Shown here piece after piece: positions 1 through 8,203 of a stretch of DNA of 15,535 bases. This DNA comes from Bacteroidota bacterium (GTDB taxonomy: Bacteria > Bacteroidota > Bacteroidia > Chitinophagales > Chitinophagaceae). The stretch covers positions 1 to 15,535 of the forward strand of contig JANYAL010000089.1 in assembly GCA_025361325.1 (NCBI GenBank). Direction: 5' to 3'. Position numbers and translations under genes: made by a program. The notes under the pieces are model-generated. The model had not been told where the DNA came from, made no database searches, and worked only from the letters and a program-made list of their open reading frames with translations. The number at the start of each line of letters is the position of its first letter. The first letter of the stretch is position 1.

Positions 1-165
1 ATTTCTGCCAATTCCGCCAATTCCGCCAAAAACGACAACCCGCTTGGTCTTTTCCTTTTCCGGGAATAGCTTTGCCAACCGGAACAGCAGGTATGGTTTG
101 TTTCTGTAAAGATCCAACCGGCAGGGATGACCGACGGGGGTTGTATTGGACCGCACCAGCACCAT
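1..165 (-). CDS. Partial unrecognised frame, N-terminus only
   Basis: An open minus-strand frame starts at ATG 165-163 and stays open for 55 codons to the window edge. An in-frame TAA lies a short way upstream, so the start is bounded. The peptide has a basic, hydrophobic first half and then a Val-rich strand followed by a glycine-rich turn (VVVFGGIGGIGRN), as at the first beta-strand/loop of a nucleotide-sugar or dinucleotide fold. The glycine-rich turn is encoded by a short tandem repeat of AATTCCGCC (plus strand, about 11-28). It would be divergent from glyS. Another plus-strand frame is also open here (3-191) but its composition is not protein-like. I do not recognise the family, and the frame may not be a gene. 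Confidence 0.3.
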   Translation of the reverse strand, partial: MVLVRSNTTPVGHPCRLDLYRNKPYLLFRLAKLFPEKEKTKRVVVFGGIGGIGRN

Positions 166-191
166 CCCCCGGAAAACTTGCCTTTATTGAC

Positions 192-199
192 TAAATTTG
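192..199 (+). promoter_or_regulatory. Possible -7 box for glyS
   Basis: TAAATTTG matches the Bacteroidota -7 consensus TAnnTTTG exactly. It ends only 7 nt before the glyS ATG, so its use would give an almost leaderless transcript, and no TTG or TTTG stands at the expected 19-21 nt upstream. It could be a chance match in an AT-rich gap. Confidence 0.22.
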
Positions 200-206
200 A
201 GCGAAT

Positions 207-1676
207 ATGACAAACACTAAAAATATTTTCCCGGGGCTGATCGCGCACTGCAAGGAATACGGATTCATTTTCCCCAGCAGTGAGATCTATGAAGGGCTCC
301 AGGCCGTGTATGATTATGGCCAGATGGGAAGTGAACTCAAAAAGAATATCCGGGACCACTGGTGGAAGAACATGACGCAGTTGCACGACAATATTGTGGG
401 GATCGACGCCGCTATTTTCATGCATCCTACCACCTGGAAGGCAAGTGGCCACATTGATAATTTCAACGACCCGATGATTGATAACAAGGACAGCAAGAAG
501 CGTTACCGGGTAGACCACCTGATAGAAGGGTTTGCAGACGAGCAGCTGGCAGCTGGCCATGAGGAGCTGGCAAAGGAGGTATTGAAGTGCATGGATGCCT
601 TACTGGCCAAGGATGATTTTACAGGATTGAAGAAACTGATTGATGACAACAAAATAAAATGTGCCATCAGCGGCACCTGCAACTGGACCGATATACGCCA
701 GTTCAACCTCATGTTCTCCACGGAATTTGGTTCCATCGCCGCTACCGGTGAAACAGACAATAAAGTATACCTCCGTCCCGAGACCGCGCAGGGCATCTTT
801 GTCAATTTCCTGAACGTGCAGAAATCAGGCCGGATGAAAATACCTTTCGGTATAGCCCAGGTGGGCAAGGCCTTTCGTAATGAGATCGTGGCCAGGCAAT
901 TCATTTTCCGGATGCGGGAGTTTGAACAAATGGAGATGCAGTTCTTTATCCGTCCCGGCACCCAAAAAGAATGGTATGAATACTGGAAGGCGGAACGGCT
1001 GAAATGGCATCTGGAACTGGGGATACCCGGGAACAAGTACCGGTATCACGATCATGTTAAACTGGCGCACTATGCCGATGCAGCCTGCGACATCGAATAC
1101 GAATTTCCTTTTGGCTTCAAAGAAGTGGAAGGCATACACAGCCGTACTGATTTTGACCTTACACAACACCAGGAATACAGTAAAAAGAAGATGCAGTATT
1201 TCGATAACGATATAGATGTGAGTACGGGTAAACCCTTTGGTAATTATATACCCTATGTCATTGAGACCTCCATCGGGCTCGACCGCATGTTCCTGCTCGT
1301 GATGAGCCATGCATATGAGGAACAGGACCTGGGTACGCCCGATAAACCCGACAGCCGTGTGGTATTGAAGTTACCCGCAAAACTGGCACCCATCAAACTG
1401 GCCATTCTTCCGCTGACTAAAAAAGACGGACTTCCTGAGATCGCTACAAAGATCATGGATGCATGCAGGGCCGATTTCCGGTGCTTCTATGAAGAAAAGG
1501 ATTCTATCGGTAAAAGATACCGCCGTATGGATGCCCTGGGTACCCCTTTTTGTGTCACCATCGATCACCAGACCAAAGAAGATGATACTGTAACGATCCG
1601 GTACAGGGATACCATGCTGCAGGAAAGGATCCCCATTACAAAGATCCGGGATATCGTCACTAAGGAAATCTCCTGA
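207..1676 (+). CDS. glyS: Glycyl-tRNA synthetase (single-chain, alpha2 type)
   Basis: This cytosolic class II aminoacyl-tRNA synthetase charges tRNA-Gly with glycine using ATP. The 489-residue length fits the single-chain dimeric GlyRS, not the bacterial alpha2beta2 GlyQ/GlyS enzyme. The N-terminus has the family signature (KEYGFIFPSSEIYEGLQAVYDYG), followed by GIDAAIFMHPTTWKASGH. Motif 2 with the ATP-binding arginine is at F223-R224-N225-E226, and motif 3 is at E353-TSIGLDR-360. The anticodon-binding domain fills roughly residues 385-489 (KLAPIKLAILPLTKKDGLPE... KRYRRMDALGTPFCVTID). The ATG at 207 gives the usual Bacteroidota N-terminus. The gene stands alone: 215 nt and a strong terminator separate it from the next operon. 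It appears intact and ordinary. Confidence 0.97.
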   Translation: MTNTKNIFPGLIAHCKEYGFIFPSSEIYEGLQAVYDYGQMGSELKKNIRDHWWKNMTQLHDNIVGIDAAIFMHPTTWKASGHIDNFNDPMIDNKDSKKRYRVDHLIEGFADEQLAAGHEELAKEVLKCMDALLAKDDFTGLKKLIDDNKIKCAISGTCNWTDIRQFNLMFSTEFGSIAATGETDNKVYLRPETAQGIFVNFLNVQKSGRMKIPFGIAQVGKAFRNEIVARQFIFRMREFEQMEMQFFIRPGTQKEWYEYWKAERLKWHLELGIPGNKYRYHDHVKLAHYADAACDIEYEFPFGFKEVEGIHSRTDFDLTQHQEYSKKKMQYFDNDIDVSTGKPFGNYIPYVIETSIGLDRMFLLVMSHAYEEQDLGTPDKPDSRVVLKLPAKLAPIKLAILPLTKKDGLPEIATKIMDACRADFRCFYEEKDSIGKRYRRMDALGTPFCVTIDHQTKEDDTVTIRYRDTMLQERIPITKIRDIVTKEIS

Positions 1677-1694
1677 ACCGTTGCATCATTCCTG

Positions 1695-1735
1695 AAAGCC
1701 CTGTCCCAACATGATGAGACAGGGCTTTTTTTATT
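1695..1735 (+). terminator. Intrinsic terminator of glyS
   Basis: A perfect 11-bp stem (AAAGCCCTGTC at 1695-1705 pairing with GACAGGGCTTT at 1718-1728) closes a 12-nt loop and is followed directly by a T tract (TTTTTTTATT, from 1726). It starts 18 nt after the glyS stop. This is a textbook Rho-independent terminator and isolates glyS from the PFOR operon. Confidence 0.93.
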
Positions 1736-1788
1736 ACAGCTCATCCCCGAACCGGTTTTGTATCAAATGAGCAGAATCATTTACCGGG

Positions 1789-1802
1789 TTGAAGTAAATC
1801 AC
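1789..1802 (+). promoter_or_regulatory. CRP/FNR-type activator site of the PFOR operon
   Basis: TTGAAGTAAATCAC matches the FNR-family consensus TTGAT-N4-ATCAA at 8 of 10 defined positions and contains the core TGA-N6-TCA. Its centre (1795.5) is 35.5 bp upstream of the last base of the candidate -7 box at 1825-1831. That corresponds to about -41.5 from a start site near 1837, the classical class II activator position. The match is seen in the sequence; binding by a CRP/FNR-family protein is inferred. A dyad with the same core and geometry precedes tnaA. Confidence 0.45.
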
Positions 1803-1805
1803 TTT

Positions 1806-1831
1806 TTGCGTTCTGCGGGGATACTACTTTG
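1806..1831 (+). promoter_or_regulatory. Candidate promoter of the PFOR operon
   Basis: A TTG at 1806-1808 and TACTTTG at 1825-1831 resemble the Bacteroidota -33 (TTTG/TTG) and -7 (TAnnTTTG) elements. The -7 box is one base short of consensus and the 16-nt spacing is short, as might be expected of an activator-dependent promoter. A start near 1837 would give a leader of about 55 nt before the ATG at 1892. Confidence 0.4.
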
Positions 1832-1891
1832 CTGAGGTTTATACTTCAGAAAGCAAGGCTGTAACATCACTGTAAAAAATTAATTACGCAA

Positions 1892-3529
1892 ATGGATGAT
1901 ATTACCAAACCCATAGACCTGGGACTTCATGCAGAAGGCACCGGTCATTTAAGAACACGCCGTCCTGTTTATGTAGATTTTATGCCACCCTGCAACAGTG
2001 CCTGTCCGGCCGGTGAGAATATACAGGCATGGATGGCTTTTGCGCAGGCCGGAAATTATTTCGAGGCATTCCAGGTTTTGATGGAAGACAACCCGTTTCC
2101 GGCAGTTATGGGCAGGGTTTGTGTAAAGCCCTGCGAAACAGGCTGCAACCGTACTCATATTGATACCACCGTAAACATTCACGCCGTGGAGCGCTACATA
2201 GGCGATGAAGCGATCCGTGAGAAATGGCCGGTTCAGTATGTGGCCTATACGTCCGGTAAGAAAGTACTGGTGATCGGTGCAGGACCTTCAGGGCTTTCAG
2301 CAGCCTACCACCTGGCCCGGATGGGTCATGCCGTTGAGGTCTTTGAAGCAAACAGTCATGCAGGGGGGCTGTTGCGGACCGGCGTTCCGGATTACCGCCT
2401 TCCCAAAGAGATACTGGAATTTGAAGTGGACCGTATCGTAAGAGCAGGCGTGAAGATCCGGCTGAACTATAAGGTACAGGATGTGATCAAAGAAAAAGAA
2501 GCCGGAAATTTTGATGCCGTATACCTTGCCACCGGGGCACAGCTCATTCACAGGGAGGATATCCAGTTTGATGATTCAGTGCACATGACCGATGCCTTCA
2601 CCTTCTTTAACGATATAAAAGTTAATTCATCTCCTTATATCAAGAAACGCGTAGTGGTATATGGCGGCGGCAAACTAGCCCTGTACCTTTCCCGTATCGT
2701 AAAACGCTTTGGTTCTACCGTCACCGTCTATTTCCCCGGTAATCAGAAAATGATGCCCGCCTATGATTATGAAACGGATGATGCGCTTGCAGAAGGCGTG
2801 GAGGTACAGCTTTTAAGGAGCATCCGCTCGATCAAAAAGAATATCCTCACACTGGAAAAGCTGAAAGTGGAAAAGGGAAAAGGGGTGGGCACCAATGAAT
2901 TTGAAACCATTGAAGCAGACGTTTTCATCAATGCCAACCGCCAGGAAGCGGATACAGCTTACCTGTCGGCCCTGGAAGGAATGAATATCAATAACGACGG
3001 TACCATACAAATAGACACCCGGCGAATGACTGGTCATGCGGGGATATTTGCCGGTGGCGACCTGCTTCCGGGTGAAAACAGGAGCTCCACAATCGCCATT
3101 GGCCATGGAAAGAAGGCAGCGAGATACATTAACGCCTTCCTGAAGCATACCACGTACCAGAAAGGAGAAAAGCATTCCACGGCAAGCTACCGGAAACTGC
3201 ATATGTGGTATAAGACCGAAGCGCTGAAAAAAGAACAGGATAAGCTGGCACCGTCTGATGCAGTAAAGAATTTTGCCGAAGTGATAGCCGGGCTGCCTGA
3301 AGCAGAAGCCAGGTTTGAGGCACAGCGCTGTTTGAGCTGTGGTAACTGTTTTGAATGCGACGGGTGTTTCGGTGCCTGCCCTGAGGACGCGATCATTAAA
3401 TTAGGTAAGGGCAACCGTTACAAGTTTAATTATAATGCATGCACGGGTTGTGCGGTATGTTATGAACAATGCCCCTGCCATGCCATAGAAATGATTCCGG
3501 AACCAACCAATAATAATACCATACACTGA
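1892..3529 (+). CDS. GltD/PreT-like FAD-NAD(P) oxidoreductase with C-terminal ferredoxin domain
   Basis: This predicted cytosolic iron-sulfur flavoprotein (545 aa) probably passes electrons between NAD(P)H and ferredoxin or its operon partners. Residues 30-110 form the Fe-S domain shared by glutamate synthase small subunits and dihydropyrimidine dehydrogenase, with Cys34, Cys38, Cys77, Cys81 and Cys85. Residues 122-415 form the FAD/NAD(P)-binding fold, with the FAD dinucleotide motif GAGPSG (129-134), a second glycine motif YGGGKLAL (257-264) and the C-terminal FAD motif AGGD (387-390). Residues 480-530 are a two-cluster ferredoxin module: Cys480, 483, 486, 489, 492, 496, then Cys517, 520, 523, 527. 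Plain GltD proteins end before such a module. The stop overlaps the nifJ start by one base (TGATG), so the two are probably translationally coupled. The second glycine motif departs from the usual GGGNTAMD form, so nicotinamide cofactor preference is open. Confidence 0.88.
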   Translation: MDDITKPIDLGLHAEGTGHLRTRRPVYVDFMPPCNSACPAGENIQAWMAFAQAGNYFEAFQVLMEDNPFPAVMGRVCVKPCETGCNRTHIDTTVNIHAVERYIGDEAIREKWPVQYVAYTSGKKVLVIGAGPSGLSAAYHLARMGHAVEVFEANSHAGGLLRTGVPDYRLPKEILEFEVDRIVRAGVKIRLNYKVQDVIKEKEAGNFDAVYLATGAQLIHREDIQFDDSVHMTDAFTFFNDIKVNSSPYIKKRVVVYGGGKLALYLSRIVKRFGSTVTVYFPGNQKMMPAYDYETDDALAEGVEVQLLRSIRSIKKNILTLEKLKVEKGKGVGTNEFETIEADVFINANRQEADTAYLSALEGMNINNDGTIQIDTRRMTGHAGIFAGGDLLPGENRSSTIAIGHGKKAARYINAFLKHTTYQKGEKHSTASYRKLHMWYKTEALKKEQDKLAPSDAVKNFAEVIAGLPEAEARFEAQRCLSCGNCFECDGCFGACPEDAIIKLGKGNRYKFNYNACTGCAVCYEQCPCHAIEMIPEPTNNNTIH

Positions 3530-6500
3530 TGAAAAATAATTCAAAGCTGATTGCCACCATCGATGGAAACGAGGCAGCCGCTTATATCGCCTACCGGGTA
3601 AATGAAGTTTGTGCGATCTATCCCATTACCCCCTCCTCTACGATGGCCGAACTGGCCGATGAATGGGCTTCCAGGGGGATAAAGAACATATGGGGAAATA
3701 TTCCTGATGTGGTGGAAATGCAGAGCGAGGGCGGAGCAGCGGGTACTGTTCATGGTGCCCTGCAGACCGGTTCACTCACCACTACCTTCACCGCCTCACA
3801 GGGGTTGATGCTGATGCTGCCCAATATGTACAAGATCGCCGGTGAACTTACGCCGGCCGTGTTTCATGTTGCGGCTCGCTCACTGGCCGCGCAGGGTCTT
3901 TCCATTTTCGGCGACCACCAGGATGTGATGGCTGCCCGTACAACAGGTTTTGCCATGCTGAGTTCAGCCAGTGTGCAGGAGGCCCATGATTTTGCACTGA
4001 TTGCACAGGCTGCTACCTTACAGTCAAGGATACCTGTCGTTCATTTTTTTGACGGATTCCGTACTTCACATGAGGTGAATAAGCTGGAGATCCTGAGCGA
4101 TGAACAGATCAGGAGCATGATATCCGACGACCTCGTCATCGCACATCGCAACCGTGCATTGAATCCCGAACATCCCTTCATCCGGGGAACGGCACAGAAC
4201 CCTGATGTGTATTTCCAGGCCCGGGAAACTGTGAACAGCTACTATAACAATATGCCCGGCATCGTGGAAGATACAATGAACGAATTTGCAAAACTTACCG
4301 GTAGAAAATATGAACTCTTCCAGTATACGGGCGCAGCAGACGCAACGCGTGTGATCATCATCATGGGATCGGGGGGAGAGACCGTTGCCGAAACCGTACA
4401 GGCATTGAATGCTGCCGGTGAAAGAACCGGTGTGATACAGGTACGCCTGTACCGTCCCTTCTCCCTGAAGCATCTCCTGAAAGCATTGCCTGCTTCTGTA
4501 AGGTCCATTGCAATCCTGGACCGTACCAAGGAATCCGGGGCCTCAGGTGAACCGCTGTACCAGGATGTGCTGTCCACCCTCGTGGACGCCCTTCAGCAGG
4601 GAAAACTTCAAAAATTGCCTGTACTGACCGGTGGTCGGTACGGACTCTCCTCCAAAGAGTTCACACCCGCCATGGTAAAAGCTGTGTTTGATGAACTGAA
4701 ACATGAAAAACCCAAGAATAATTTCACCATCGGTATTCATGATGATGTAACACACACCAGCCTGGAATACGACCCTTTTTTTAAACTGGATGAAAGTGCC
4801 TGGAGGCAGGGCCTGTTCTTTGGCCTGGGTGCCGACGGAACTGTGGGCGCCAACAAGAATACAATAAAGATCATTGGGGAGAATACCGATCTCTTTGCAC
4901 AGGGCTATTTCGTGTATGACTCCAAAAAATCCGGTGCCAGAACGGTATCACACCTCAGGTTCGGTCCTTCTCCCATCCGCGCGCCTTACCTGATCTCCAA
5001 AGCGGATTTTATTGCCTGCCACCTGTTCAACTTTACCGAAAAGGTGGAGATGCTGGAACATGCGGCTATGGGTGCTACTTTTTTACTGAACAGTCCCTAT
5101 AGTAAGGAGGAGGTCTGGGATAAATTAACGGCACAGGTTCAGCGAATGATCATCGACAAGAAAATAAAGTTTTATGTAATCGATGCCACTACGGTGGCCA
5201 GGGAAACGGGTATGAGCGGACGTATCAATACCATTATGCAGACCTGTTATTTTGCCTTATCGGGTGTACTGCCGAGGGAGGAAGCCATCAAGCAGATTAA
5301 AAAAGCAATTGAGAAGACCTACCTCAAGAAAGGCCAGAAAGTGGTTGACCAGAACTTCCGGGCAGTTGATAGCACCCTGGAAAATTTATTTGAGGTAAAC
5401 TATCCTGGTACAGTGACGGGAGTGGAGCATCTTTTACAATTGGTGCCCGAAAAAGCACCCGCCTTTGTGAAGGAGGTCACTATGGTAATGATGGCAGACC
5501 ATGGCGACCAGCTTCCCGTAAGCATATTGCCGGTGGACGGCACTTACCCCAGCGCCACAACGAAATGGGAAAAAAGAAATGTATCGGACCTGGTACCCGC
5601 ATGGGAGCCCGAACTCTGCATACAATGTGGTAACTGTGCTTATGTGTGCCCGCATAGCGTAATCAGGGCAAAATTCTATCACAGGGACAATTTAAAGGAT
5701 GCACCTGAAGGGTTCAAATCTGCACCCATCAATGCCCGGGGTTTCCCTGAAACACAGTATACCTTACAGGTGTACCTGGAAGATTGTACCGGCTGTGATC
5801 TCTGCGTGCAGGTATGCCCCGCCACAGACCCGGGTAACCGTTCCCGCAAGGCAATCAATATGAGCGAGAAGGAGCCAGTGCTGGCAACTGAACAAAAGAA
5901 CATTGAATACTTCGAGCAAATCACCTGGAACGACCGTTCCAAAATCGATTTCTCCACCGTTCATGGCGCGCAGTTCCTGGAACCGCTCTTCGAATTCTCG
6001 GGTGCATGTGCGGGTTGCGGAGAAACGCCGTACCTCAAATTGCTGTCACAGCTTTTTGGTGACAGGCTGCTGGTAGCCAATGCAACGGGCTGTTCCTCCA
6101 TATATGGAGGCAACCTCCCGACTACACCCTGGGCGGTGAATGCGGCTGGTAGAGGACCTGCCTGGTCAAATTCCCTTTTTGAGGACAATGCAGAATTCGG
6201 ATTGGGGATGCGCATCACGGCCGACAAACAGCTGGGCATCGCAAAACAGCTTTTAGTGGAATTGAAAGGTGAACTGGGAGAGGGGCCTGTAGTGGAGATC
6301 CTGGAAGCGGGTCAGGTACTGGAATCAGAACTGTCGCAGCAGCAGGAAAGGGTTGAAGGATTAAAAAAGAAACTACTGGCGATCAATTCGCCGGCTGCCA
6401 GGAGTTTATTGTCTGTTGCTGATCAACTGGTTCGTAGAAGTGTATGGCTTGTAGGCGGTGATGGCTGGGCATATGATATCGGTTATGGCGGACTGGACCA

Positions 6501-7104
6501 TGTTCTGGCCAGCGGAAGAAATATCAATATCCTGGTACTGGATACAGAAGTATATTCCAACACCGGGGGCCAGATGTCTAAGTCTACACCCACGGCAGCT
6601 ACGGCAAAATTTGCAGCGGGTGGAAAATCCGTAGGCAAGAAGGACCTGGCCATGCAAGCCATATCGTACGGCAATGTATACGTGGCAAGGGTTGCTTTTG
6701 GCGCTAACCCGCAACAGACTTTATTAGCCATGCGGGAAGCTGAAGCCTATGATGGCCCCTCTATCCTCCTGGCCTACAGCCATTGCATAGCGCATGGGTA
6801 CGCCCTGAAGGATGGCCTCAGCCAGCAACACCTGGCGGTGGCATCCGGCCACTGGCCATTGATACGGTATAACCCGGCGCTGAGAAAGAAGAACAGGAAT
6901 CCGTTCGTGTTGGACTCACCCAGACCATCAGTTGCCCTAAAGGATTATGCTTACAATGAATTAAGGTACAAGGTGCTTACCATGACGAATCCTGATGTGG
7001 CAGAAGAACTGATGAAAAGGGCACAGGAAATGGTAAACCTGAAATGGAAAAATTATGAGGAACTGGCCACTAAGAAAGCGAGTGACTTTGTACCGGTGGG
7101 TTAA
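3529..7104 (+). CDS. nifJ: Pyruvate:ferredoxin (flavodoxin) oxidoreductase
   Basis: This single-chain enzyme (1191 aa) oxidises pyruvate with CoA to acetyl-CoA and CO2 and reduces ferredoxin or flavodoxin; it is typically oxygen-sensitive. The pyrimidine-binding domain has YPITPSS (substrate-contact Thr34), the TPP-activating Glu67 (EMQSEGGAAG) and Arg117 (HVAARSLA). Two [4Fe-4S] ferredoxin clusters follow: Cys697, 700, 703, 707 and Cys753, 756, 759, 763. The proximal cluster ligands are Cys827, Cys830, Cys855 and Cys1086. The TPP pyrophosphate site is GDGWAYDIGYGG (from 977) with the metal-site Asn1011-Thr1012-Gly1013. All residues expected for catalysis are present. The length is close to E. 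coli YdbK and lacks the extra C-terminal domain of the Desulfovibrio enzyme. It lies between two flavoprotein genes in one operon, and may share ferredoxin with them. Confidence 0.97.
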   Translation: MKNNSKLIATIDGNEAAAYIAYRVNEVCAIYPITPSSTMAELADEWASRGIKNIWGNIPDVVEMQSEGGAAGTVHGALQTGSLTTTFTASQGLMLMLPNMYKIAGELTPAVFHVAARSLAAQGLSIFGDHQDVMAARTTGFAMLSSASVQEAHDFALIAQAATLQSRIPVVHFFDGFRTSHEVNKLEILSDEQIRSMISDDLVIAHRNRALNPEHPFIRGTAQNPDVYFQARETVNSYYNNMPGIVEDTMNEFAKLTGRKYELFQYTGAADATRVIIIMGSGGETVAETVQALNAAGERTGVIQVRLYRPFSLKHLLKALPASVRSIAILDRTKESGASGEPLYQDVLSTLVDALQQGKLQKLPVLTGGRYGLSSKEFTPAMVKAVFDELKHEKPKNNFTIGIHDDVTHTSLEYDPFFKLDESAWRQGLFFGLGADGTVGANKNTIKIIGENTDLFAQGYFVYDSKKSGARTVSHLRFGPSPIRAPYLISKADFIACHLFNFTEKVEMLEHAAMGATFLLNSPYSKEEVWDKLTAQVQRMIIDKKIKFYVIDATTVARETGMSGRINTIMQTCYFALSGVLPREEAIKQIKKAIEKTYLKKGQKVVDQNFRAVDSTLENLFEVNYPGTVTGVEHLLQLVPEKAPAFVKEVTMVMMADHGDQLPVSILPVDGTYPSATTKWEKRNVSDLVPAWEPELCIQCGNCAYVCPHSVIRAKFYHRDNLKDAPEGFKSAPINARGFPETQYTLQVYLEDCTGCDLCVQVCPATDPGNRSRKAINMSEKEPVLATEQKNIEYFEQITWNDRSKIDFSTVHGAQFLEPLFEFSGACAGCGETPYLKLLSQLFGDRLLVANATGCSSIYGGNLPTTPWAVNAAGRGPAWSNSLFEDNAEFGLGMRITADKQLGIAKQLLVELKGELGEGPVVEILEAGQVLESELSQQQERVEGLKKKLLAINSPAARSLLSVADQLVRRSVWLVGGDGWAYDIGYGGLDHVLASGRNINILVLDTEVYSNTGGQMSKSTPTAATAKFAAGGKSVGKKDLAMQAISYGNVYVARVAFGANPQQTLLAMREAEAYDGPSILLAYSHCIAHGYALKDGLSQQHLAVASGHWPLIRYNPALRKKNRNPFVLDSPRPSVALKDYAYNELRYKVLTMTNPDVAEELMKRAQEMVNLKWKNYEELATKKASDFVPVG

Positions 7105-7137
7105 TAAACGGTTGATAAACTATATAAATTAAAAGGT

Positions 7138-8127
7138 ATGAAATTGCAATCATCGTACATGGGGATACAGGTTGATTCCCCGATCATTGTTTCTGCATGC
7201 ACCCTGTCTTCAAAGATAGATAACATCATTCAGATGGAAGATAATGGTGCGGGTGCTGTTGTCATGTTCTCTCTTTTTGAGGAACAGATAAAAAAGGAAG
7301 AGGCGAGGCTAAATTCTGTTGTTTCCAGAACTAGTAATTCCTTTGCTGAAGCCCTGGATTATTTCCCCGACCTGGAAGAATTCAATATGGGAAGTGATGA
7401 TTACCTGGAACACATACGAAAGGCAAAGGAGCGGGTAAATATCCCGATCATCGGTTCCCTGAACGGTATTACGCTTGAAGGATGGATAGATTATTCAAAA
7501 AAGATGGAGCAGGCAGGGGCTGATGGTATTGAAGTGAACATTTTCTTTATTCCGGGAGATATCAATATGGCCTCACCCGAAGTGGAGCACCGTTACCTGA
7601 ACATCATACACGCGGTGAAACATGCGGTGAAAATACCTGTTGCGGTAAAACTCAATCCATATTTCAGCGCCATGGGCAATATGGCCAGCCGGATGAAACA
7701 TGCGGGAGCCGATGCGCTGGTTCTTTTCAACCGTTTTTACCAGCCGGATTTTGACATCACAGAATTGATCATCAAGACCGACCTTCATTACAGCGAGGCC
7801 TGGGAAATCAGGCTGCCCCTGCTTTGGATTGCATTGCTGTATGGCAGGGTAAAATTATCTCTTGCGGCAACAACAGGTGTTCAAAGTGCTATTGAGGTCA
7901 TCAAATACATACTCGCAGGAGCTGACGTGGTGATGACGGCATCCTCCTTGTACAAAAATGGTATCGGTTATTTGAAGACCATGAACAAGGAACTGCAGGA
8001 ATGGATGTATATGATGGGCTTTGATACTATTGAAGCTTTTAAAGGATGCATGAGTCAGCAGCATATATCGAATCCGACGGCATTTGAAAGGGCCAATTAC
8101 ATTAAAATACTGGATGCCGTACGATGA
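7138..8127 (+). CDS. Dihydroorotate-dehydrogenase-like FMN TIM-barrel protein
   Basis: This 329-residue protein belongs to the DHOD/PreA TIM-barrel class and probably binds FMN. It begins with the barrel strand SPIIVSACTLS (14-24). FMN-contacting elements appear as AVKLNPYFS (169-177, Lys171, Asn173), LFNRF (196-200) and the phosphate-binding end ATTGVQSAIEVIKYILAGAD (244-263). The segment that in true DHODs and DPYD reads LN(V/I)SCPN, with the catalytic Cys or Ser, reads EVNIFFIPGD here (132-141), so the usual acid/base is missing. It carries no ferredoxin cysteines of its own. It follows nifJ by 33 nt, with an AAAAGG Shine-Dalgarno-like run before the ATG. It is unlikely to be the pyrimidine biosynthesis enzyme; more likely an FMN electron-transfer partner in the PFOR cluster. 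The substrate is unknown. Confidence 0.85.
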   Translation: MKLQSSYMGIQVDSPIIVSACTLSSKIDNIIQMEDNGAGAVVMFSLFEEQIKKEEARLNSVVSRTSNSFAEALDYFPDLEEFNMGSDDYLEHIRKAKERVNIPIIGSLNGITLEGWIDYSKKMEQAGADGIEVNIFFIPGDINMASPEVEHRYLNIIHAVKHAVKIPVAVKLNPYFSAMGNMASRMKHAGADALVLFNRFYQPDFDITELIIKTDLHYSEAWEIRLPLLWIALLYGRVKLSLAATTGVQSAIEVIKYILAGADVVMTASSLYKNGIGYLKTMNKELQEWMYMMGFDTIEAFKGCMSQQHISNPTAFERANYIKILDAVR

Positions 8128-8150
8128 GCATGCAGTTTAATCTCTTATGG

Positions 8151-8200
8151 CTGTTTCTACAGGTCTTTACATTTTGAACTGAGAAACAGTATTTATTTCG
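8151..8200 (+). terminator. Probable terminator of the PFOR operon
   Basis: CTGTTTCT (8151-8158) and CAG (8160-8162) pair with CTG (8179-8181) and AGAAACAG (8182-8189), giving an 11-bp stem with one bulged base and a 16-nt loop. A T-rich run (TATTTATTTCG) follows on the plus strand. It lies between the convergent PFOR operon and Rrf2 gene. The T tract is weak and the stem GC-poor, so efficiency is uncertain. Confidence 0.45.
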
Positions 8201-8203
8201 TTT

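Noticed and set aside
10..28. Tandem AATTCCGCC repeat as a CRISPR or repeat element
   Set aside because: Only two adjacent 9-bp copies without spacers; it simply encodes a Gly-Gly-Ile repeat if the minus-strand frame is real.
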